Shown piece after piece: positions 56,901 to 64,000 of a stretch of 64,000 bases of DNA. Below the pieces are notes generated by a model. The model ran no database searches. It was given only the letters and a program-made list of their open reading frames with translations, and was not told where the DNA came from. The DNA is taken from positions 36,569,793 through 36,633,792 of the forward strand of contig NC_077238.1 in NCBI RefSeq assembly GCF_947179165.1. Direction: 5' to 3'. The position numbers and the translations under genes were made by a program. This stretch comes from Solanum dulcamara (taxonomy: Eukaryota > Streptophyta > Magnoliopsida > Solanales > Solanaceae). Numbering within the stretch: position 1 is the first letter of the stretch; every line of letters starts with the position of its first letter.

Positions 56901-58045
56901 GAATCAAGCCTCCACAAAGATGCCCCATCTAAAAGAATGTTTAAGAGGAGGAAGAAGATCGAAATAACCCTTTTAATAAAGAAGTATCTCATGCAGAGTT
57001 CTGAGCCACTTTCCAAGTTCTTTCTTAAGCCATAGTGGCTTAAGCAAAACGAGAGGTGGTAGCTCCCGCGAATCAAAATATGGGTAAGACGGCTAGCCAA
57101 GTTTGAGATTTTACCTATATGAACTCTCCCGAGTTTTATGGTTCTATAGTGGATGAGGATCGCCAAGAGTTGATAGAGGGTATTGGTATGATTGTTGGCA
57201 TCATGTGTGTTAGCCCAGTTGAAAAAGAGGACTTGGCAGTGTATCAACTCAAAGGGGTTGTCCAAGTGTGATATGAGCAATGGAAGGGTGAGAGTGGTAT
57301 ACATGATGGTCCTATTGAGTGAGAGGAGTTGAAGGATACAATTCTTGACAAATTTTTTCCATTGGAATTAAGGAGGCTAAGGTGCAAGAGTTCATCAATT
57401 TACGCCAAGGTAGCATAAGTGTGAGGGTGTACGCCCTCAAGTTCATGAAATTTTCCAAATATGCTCCATTCACAGTTATGGATCCAAGAGCTCGTATAAG
57501 ATTTTGTTTTGGGTGTGTCCAATTTAGTTGTCAAAGAATATAGTACTGCCATGCTTATCAAGGAGATGGATATTCAAGGCTTATTACACATGCAGAGAAA
57601 ATTGATGAGGAAAAACTAAAGGAGAGGTCTAAGAGAGAGTCTAAAAGGACTCAAATAGATAGGAGTAACTTCTCTCATGCTAGGTCTAGAAATGGTGGTC
57701 GTCGTTAGTTTTTTCAAAGGTATTCCAGCCAAGCTTTATCTAACCCTCCGCCTCAAAAATTTTCTAAGGACAAGGTGTCTAATCCTAAGGCATAGGTTGG
57801 AGCTCCGAATGGTCAAGTTATTCCCTAATGCAAGAAGTATGGGAAAAACCATAGGGGAGAGTGTTTAGAAGGATTGTATGTTACAAGTGTGGGAAGCCAG
57901 GTTATCATGCAAATGAGTGTAGGAGTGGAGCTAGACCAAAATTCAGACTCAAGATACCAGTTGTCCAGATCAGCATACTACTACTTCGGGTAGTGGTCAG
58001 TGCCAAAATAGATTATATTCTCTTCAGACTCATAAGGAATTAAAG
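56901..58045 (+). pseudogene. E6 gag with CCHC zinc knuckle, broken
   Basis: Plus-strand gag starts near an ATG at ~56919 (ATGCCCCATCTAAAAG). Frames show the capsid part near 57110-57300 (NSPEFYGSIVDEDRQELIEG in pieces, then IGMIVGIMCVSPVEKEDLAV and YQLKGVVQV) and the region near 57410-57480 (VREYxLKF-like 'gtgagggtgtacgccctcaag'). The zinc knuckle CYKCGKPGYHANEC at 57873-57914 is complete in CCHC spacing but has Y for the usual G-H first position neighbour. Stops break the gene. Confidence 0.83.
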
Positions 58046-58680
58046 GATTCCCCCAATGTTATGATGGGTATGTTGAAAGTATTTGACCTTGATGTTTATG
58101 CATTGTTAGATCCGGGTGCTACTCTATCATTTGTGACTCTATATCTTGTTATGAGATTTATTGTTAGTATGGAGATCTTACTAGAGCCTATTTTGGTCTA
58201 TACTTCTATTGGTGATTTAGTTATGGAAAAAAAAGTCTATAGAAACTTCTGAATTTTAGTTATTCATAAGATCCCCTCAGTCGATCTTGTAGAGCTTGAC
58301 ATGATCGATTTTGATATTATCCCTATTATTGATTGGTTGCATACATGTTATGCTTTTATATGATGTAGGACCCACGTAGTCAAGTTTAGGTTTTCAAATG
58401 AGCCAGTCCTAGAATAGAAAGGGAGTAATCACGTGTTTAAGGGTAAATTCATCTCATGCCTTAAAGCTCAAAAAATATTTTCCAAAGGTTGTATTTATCA
58501 TCTAGTCTAGTTTAGAGTTACTAATTCTGAAGCTCTTACTCTTGAGTTAATTTTAGCTGTTAATGAGTTTCCATAACATGTCCCTGATGATCTCTAGGGA
58601 ATTCCTCCCTAAATGGAAATAGACTTTCATATTAATATTCTCTCTGATACTCAACCTATCTCTATTCCGTTGTATTGAAC
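58046..58680 (+). pseudogene. E6 protease, broken
   Basis: The frame at 58061-58252 reads MMGMLKVFDLDVYALLDPGA, then TLSFVTLYLVMRFIVSMEIL. The active-site motif DPGA is complete. Stops follow at 58252 and in the flap region (58300-58370, 'IDFDIIPIIDWL' pattern). The linker to RT (58560-58680) has IPPxMEIDFHINILSDTQPI in altered form. Confidence 0.84.
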
Positions 58681-59430
58681 AACCCCAATAGAGTTGAAAG
58701 AGTTAAAAGAATAGTGGAAGGATTTATTAGATAATGTTTTTATTAGACCGAGTATCTCTTCATGGAGTGCTCCGATTCTCTTTATTAGGAAGAAGGATGG
58801 TTCTCTCTGTACGTGCATTGACTACAGGCAATTGAATAATGTCACAATTAAGAATAAGTATCCAATTCCAAGAATTGATGACTTATGCAATCAACTTCAA
58901 GGAGCAAGCTACTTTATAATAATTGATCTTTAATCGGGTTATCACCAACTCCAAGTAAGAGAATATAACATTCCGAAGACTACTTTTAGGACTCGGTATG
59001 GTCACTTTGAATTCCTGATTATGTCTTTTGAACTAATGAATGCCCCTGTAGCTTTTATGGATTTGATGTACAGGAAGTTTAAGAAATACTTGGATATCTT
59101 TGTTATTATATTTATTGATGATATAGTGATCTACTCTTGGGGTAAGCAAGAGCATGTCGATCATTTGAGGATTGTCCTGCAAATCCTCAAAGACCATCAA
59201 TTGTTTGCTAAGTTTAGCAAGTGTAAATTTTGGTTGAGATCAATAGCTTTTCTTAGCCATATTATCTCCGGTGAAGGTATCATGGTTGATCTTAAAAAGA
59301 TCAAAACGGTTAAGAATTTGACTAGACCATTGTCACCTTTTGATATTTGAAGTTTCTTGGGATTAGCCGGTTATTTTTTATGGTTTGTGGATGGTTTATC
59401 TTCCATTACATTGTTCTTGACTACTTTGAC
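58681..59430 (+). pseudogene. E6 reverse transcriptase, catalytic box intact, broken elsewhere
   Basis: Frames give [20 protein letters not shown], then [20 protein letters not shown] and [20 protein letters not shown], with an internal stop near 58932 in the palm. The frame at 59021-59350 reads MSFELMNAPVAFMDLMYRKF, then KYLDIFVIIFIDDIVIYSWG with the catalytic pair D-D, and HQLFAKFSKCKFWLRSIAFL. It passes into the connection domain (FLGLAGYFLWFVDGLSSI) and then stops matching RNase H at ~59430. Confidence 0.88.
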
Positions 59431-60515
59431 TCAAAGTTTGTGGCTAAATGTACAAATTGTCAATAAGTGAAAGTTGAGCATCAAAAACTGGGAGGTTTGG
59501 CTCAAGATATTGAGATTCCCACATGAAAGAGGGAATCCTTGAATATGGAATTCGTTACAGATTTTCCATGTACTCATAAGAAAAATGATGCTATTTGGAT
59601 GGTGTTTGACGGAATTACTAAGTCGGCTCATTTTCTTCCTGGTAAGGCTTCATATTCAGCGGAGGACTATGTTAAGTTGTATATCTGAGAGTTGGCTAAA
59701 CTTTATGTGTTCCATTGTCTATAATCTCTGATTGAGGTACCCAGTTTACTTCTCAATGTTAGAGATCTTTCTGAAAGGGTCTTGGTACTCAAGTGAAGCT
59801 TAGTACAACTTTTCATCCCTCGATGGATAAGTAGACCAAGCACACTATTCAGACTCTAGAGTATATGTTGAGGTCCTGTGTTATGGATTTTTAAGGTAAT
59901 TGGGATGATCCTTTGCCATTGATAGATCTTGCCTATATAACAGTTATCATTTCAGCAATCAAATAGCTCCATTCGAGGCCTTCTATAGTAGAAGGGTAGT
60001 CTCCTATTGGTTGGTTCAAGGGTGGTGAAGTTACCTTAATAGGACCCAAGTTGGTACATGAATCTATGGAAAAGGTGAGATTGATTAGAGAAAGATTGAA
60101 GAAAGCCCAAAGTCGACAAAAGTACTATTTTGATATGAGGAAGAGAGACCTTGAATTTGAGGCTAATGATTAGGTTTACTTAAAAATTTCACCCATGAAG
60201 GGTGTGATGTATTTTGGTAAGAAAGGAAAGCTAAGTCCCTGCTATGTTAGCCCATATCAGATTTTGTAGTAAATTAGCATGGTGGTTATGAGTTGGATTT
60301 TCCTTTGGATTTAGCACTGGTTCATTCGATATTTCATATATCTTTATTAAGGAAGCTTATCAGTTATCCTAGCTCTATTGTACCCTTGGACAACATTAAG
60401 GTGAAAGAGAGTCTCTCTGATGAGGAAGTTTCGATTGATATCCTAGACCAACAAGTCAGGATTTTGAGGGAACAAAGAAGTAGCTTTAGTTAAAGTTTTA
60501 TGGAGAAACCAAGTG
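59431..60515 (+). pseudogene. E6 integrase and chromodomain, broken; RNase H missing
   Basis: Directly after the RT connection the sequence reads FVAKCTNCQ, VKVEHQKLGGLAQDIEIP (integrase zinc-binding end), then LNMEFVTDFPCTHKKNDAIW, MVFDGITKSAHFLPGKASYS and FHPSMDK (core). The C-terminus at 60290-60493 reads MDFPLDLALVHSIFHISLLR and KESLSDEEVSIDILDQQVRI (chromodomain). The whole RNase H domain and the first half of the zinc-binding region are missing between ~59430 and 59445. Several stops occur (for example 59520s, 59690s, 60170s). Confidence 0.87.
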
Positions 60516-60819
60516 GTTGAGGGGGAGCATGGGAAGTCGACGTGGATATGATGTCATGATATCTTCATCTCTTTCCTTCCATGCCTAGCTGAAGAATTGA
60601 GTTCCTTTATAATGCATTTAACCCAAATCATGTGTTTTAATTATTCTGATGTTTTCATATGTATTCAAGTTCATGAACTGAGTTTTGAAGTCATGTTTCA
60701 TCTTAAAATTGAATATTTCATGTTTTATGCACTATCGAGATGTTTTGCATTCATGTTGGGCTGTTGTGTTCCTTTCCTATTCCACTCATGCTAGTTTGAA
60801 TCCCATTCAAGGATGAATG
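60516..60819 (+). other. E6 3' non-coding region
   Basis: This AT-rich stretch lies between the pol end and the polypurine tract. The 60597-60794 open frame has no recognised similarity; equivalent positions in E1, E3 and E4 are non-coding. Confidence 0.6.
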
Positions 60820-60837
60820 TTCCTAAAGGGGAGATAT
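60820..60837 (+). other. E6 polypurine tract
   Basis: AAAGGGGAGATAT directly precedes the LTR start TTTAAGACCTCAGAAG at ~60838, preceded by 'aaggatgaatgttcct', the common gypsy wording before the 3' LTR. Confidence 0.78.
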
Positions 60838-62250
60838 TTTAAGACCTCAGAAGTTAGAAAGTAGGAAAACGAGGTTCAAAGGAAGTTTCAAAAAAATATC
60901 AGCTTTTTGGCACTATGTGAGGACCACTAAGGCTATCACGGTCTATACTCCTCACCACTGCCCATGGTGAGCTATCATGGTAAACACAGTTGATAAGGCG
61001 TAAGGACTACAAGAGACAAAAAATGGCATGGTAAGCACCACGAGTCATAGTGGCCTCTATGGTGGACACTCTCCTTAGACCCCACCATCACAGGCCATGG
61101 TGGCCTTCACGGACTGTGGTGGGTCTCGTAGAGGGGGACTCTTCCAAGACCTATTATCAAAGCGACCAAGTCCATCACCGTGGCCACTACCATGGCCCGT
61201 ATTGGACTTCACAAGCTGTGGTGAAGTCCAATCCAGTTACCCGAAACCAGTTTATGTTAGGGTATTTTAGTCATTCTCTCTATGTTTTCATTAATGAATG
61301 TGGACAATTTTGGGGAGTTTATTCTAACCTATTAACTACCGTAATCCCTTCTAAGCCTCTCATTCTCACCCTAACTCTCTAATCAAAAATATTCTCTCTA
61401 AAGGTGTTCTCTCCAAGACTCTTTCTTCCTCAAGTGAATTTTTAAAGATTTCTTCAAGGTTAAGCTTCCATTATCTGCAATTTTTGGATTCTAAAGATCA
61501 AGGTATGTGGGAATTCATCCTTGGGAACTTTCACCCATGGAATCCCAAAGTTTTCTTCTCAAAATCACTTATGATTTCTTCTTCTAAAAGCCCAAATTGC
61601 ATGATTTGCTTTGGGTCTTCAAAATTATGATATATTTTAATGTTATTAGCCTAATTATGCATAATTCACAACACAATGCATAATTTTAAAGATCTATGTT
61701 ATATGCTGGTTTTAAGTATAATTTATGAGTTATGCTCATGATTTTCAAGGTATTTCAATGAAAGATTTATGAATGATATTTCAAAGATGGTTTTAAGTAA
61801 GAAGTTATGAATGATGTTTCAATTACTCTATAATCAAAGAAGTTATTGTACAATAAGGATAATGTCTGCACAATCATGTTAAAGAAGTTAAAGGTTGTTA
61901 TAGAATATCCTCACACATTCATGATAAAATTAATAGATGATCTATTCTTATGTTATCTTTAAAAAGAAGGATTGATATTTATTATTATCTTTCCCAATAA
62001 CGTTAATAATTATATTTTCATAAAGGTTTCGTTGGGATAATGAATTAGCACCAAGAGGACTTTAAGGTGGGGTTTGGTCTGATAGCCATTGTAGCTACCC
62101 AAGGGAACCTTAGAAGAATCATTTAGTCCCTAACTACGTTGCCCACCTAGGTTTAAATATTCCGGTATGGTAAAGCTAGTGGATCCATATATAGCCCAGT
62201 TGAATAAAGTATTGGGGGGATCATCGGATTCCATATAATAGCTCGCATGG
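60838..62250 (+). repeat. E6 3' LTR, cut by a later LTR
   Basis: It runs from TTTAAGACCTCAG (mutated TGTAAGACC) and aligns with the two 5' LTR pieces from 62080 on. It is cut at 62250 by the next LTR. The 60905-61235 U3 part is full of near-palindromes such as ccatggtggcc and ccgtggccac. The 110-codon frame at 61050-61382 (HHHRPWWPSRTVVG) is a product of these repeats. Confidence 0.83.
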
Positions 62251-64000
62251 TGTCATGACCTGACATAGGGCCTAGTAATAACATGGCGATCGAAACCTCA
62301 AAGGGCTCCAACCAAGCCTCTTAACATATCATAAATCATGAATAAGGTAAATTGAGTGCGAAAATCATGAATAGCAAAGAGTATGAAAATATGATAACAT
62401 AGACTCAAAACATATGTCCAACAAGTGGCTCTACTTCATGAAAATGGTGTGGTCTAAGGCATGTTCGTGGGTCACCCTCAATATGAGAGAAAAAATTGTC
62501 TTTGAGAGAAGAAACAACTCATAAACCACCCTCGATGGATGATGACTCACCAAGACTTCACTGTAGGAACTCAACTAGCCACGTGTATGGATATGATCCT
62601 CAACCTCGACCCCTACATTATAAGATAATGTAGGCAACAATATTTGTTAGTAAGCTTGAATGTACTAAGTATGAGGGCATGACATACAATGCAAATCATA
62701 AAATGCAATAATCAAGTAAAGTAAATGGTCAGATGAGATAAGTAAAGTCATGAGACAATCATAGTGATCAAAGAATTTGAAAGACATAGCTGAAATCATG
62801 AAAATACATAAGAAATCATACATATGTGGGATAAAACCATAATCGGCAATAAGACCATGTGATCTATAACCTGGAATCTCGATGTCTCCCCATATAATGG
62901 AAGAAAGGGGAATCTACTTGCCAAGGTAGACTCTACCCTGCAAGGCGGGTCACTTACATATGACATATATAGATCTACTAGCTAAGCCATGAAGGCAACC
63001 TACTGTGACACATAGTTTAGGAGACTTGAGGCTGCTACTAAGGCTTTTTGTAGGACCCCCACCTCCTAATCTACTCGGTGCTAAGTAAAATCCCATGGAA
63101 TACATAACATAGTAATGTACTTAACATATATCATAGCTTGTTCATAAACTTCATACTTCATAGAGTAGCTCATTTTATAACATATTTGCAATGTGAGAGT
63201 TGGCCTTTCATCATTACAAATCATACTTGCATAATTCTTATAATTAGGTCCTAGGTCACCACATAGGGCCCTGAGTAACCTTATTTCATAACTTGCATGA
63301 AATTCATATCTTGAACATAGTTGTAATTCATTATAATAGTTCATACTTGAATTTAGAGTAAAACTCATATACATAGTCAATTTGAATGAAAGTCATGATA
63401 ATATCTTGAAATCATTAGATTCATAATCATACTATATATTATCATCATTGAAAATAGGCTTCATGCATGGACAACCATAATTCAACTTAAAATCATGTAA
63501 TTCATGTAGGAACATACTTATAATAATTTAAAACATAATTTAAACAGCCCAATGCAATTCATCTAATTAGGGTTACAAATCCAATTGAAATTCTAAAGAT
63601 TTTTTGTAGAAACCTTGGGACTCCATGGGTGAAAGAGACCCATAGATCAATCCCTACATACATTGATTGAAATTGACCTTAGAATTAAAAAAGGAGACTT
63701 GTTCTTGAAGAAACCCTAGCCAAAATTTGATGAAAAAGATGAATCCTTGAATAAACATTGAGAAAAAAGTCTTAAAGTTGATTGGAAATTAATGAGGGAA
63801 AAGAATAGGTTTAGGAGTATTTAGGATATTTTCATTATGAATATAGTCCCAAAAACATCCACATACATTAATAAAATAATAAGAAAAGGACTGTATTACC
63901 CCTCATTTAACTCTCACTTGGAGCTAACCATGGAGGACTCATCACAGTGTGTTATGCTCACAACGGCTCGTGGTGGTGTCCGTGATAATTGACTTGGACT
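62251..64000 (-). repeat. LTR entering E6's 3' LTR, runs off the window
   Basis: It starts at TGTCATGACCTGACATAGGG, preceded by CATGG (62246-62250; the presumed duplication partner lies outside). It aligns with E1's 5' LTR from 11779 on ('cgccctcaatggatgaggact', 'cacgtgtNtgggtatgatcctcaacctc') and with 13981-14652. Its end carries cacggNtcgtgg words (63930-63990). Whether it is a 5' LTR of a further element or a solo LTR cannot be seen. Confidence 0.78.

Noticed and set aside
57060..57304. Minus-strand 142-codon frame (56876-57304)
   Set aside because: It is the shadow of E6 gag, whose plus-strand frames show the expected capsid motifs.
61050..61382. His/Trp-rich 110-codon protein
   Set aside because: It lies in the U3 of the E6 3' LTR and results from ccatgg/ccgtgg palindromes.

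Overview
The window is repeat-rich plant nuclear DNA, of the kind found in pericentromeric heterochromatin. It is AT-rich and packed with decayed Ty3/gypsy LTR retrotransposons nested in one another. LTR style, element families and a plastid ndhH fragment point to a dicot, most likely a Solanaceae species; that is inference. I found no intact host gene, tRNA gene, CRISPR array or bacterial feature. Open frames are broken pieces of retrotransposon gag-pol, one plastid-derived fragment, or chance frames.

Layout, left to right. (E1) A minus-strand chromovirus-like gypsy element runs from before 882 to 13980. It is interrupted by foreign LTRs at 1-881, 2726-5288, 6023-8154 and 9443-11755. Two of these are solo LTRs with target duplications (ATAGG perfect; ACCTT/ACATT one mismatch). 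13981-14652 is a slice of another LTR. (E2) 14653-25176 is a structurally complete minus-strand element with ~3 kb LTRs and a perfect GAAGT duplication. Its interior is badly decayed and carries a 120-bp 5S-rRNA-like sequence. (E3) 25182-33517 is a minus-strand gypsy with all gag-pol domains recognisable but broken.

(E6) A plus-strand gypsy element has its 5' LTR at 33518-33636 plus 55937-56687, its interior to 60837 and its 3' LTR from 60838. E4, a minus-strand gypsy (33637-55931, perfect CACAT duplication), is inserted in that 5' LTR. Inside E4 lie a ~440-bp plastid ndhH insert (38884-39327) and E5, a minus-strand Athila-like element (39398-53719). The E5 LTR is in turn split by a solo LTR (50414-52511, ACATG/ACATC). 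A last LTR (62251-64000) enters the 3' LTR of E6 and runs off the window.

The order of events is therefore readable: E6, then E4, then E5, then the solo LTR, with the plastid fragment looking young because its 129-codon frame is still open. Secondary deletions have removed the Athila reverse transcriptase core, the E6 RNase H, the E4 gag region and the E1 RT/RNase H. No element looks able to move by itself. I see no convincing new functional system. The best leads are the 5S-like sequence with conserved internal-promoter words, the dense palindrome arrays near the promoter end of several LTR families, and the plastid insert.
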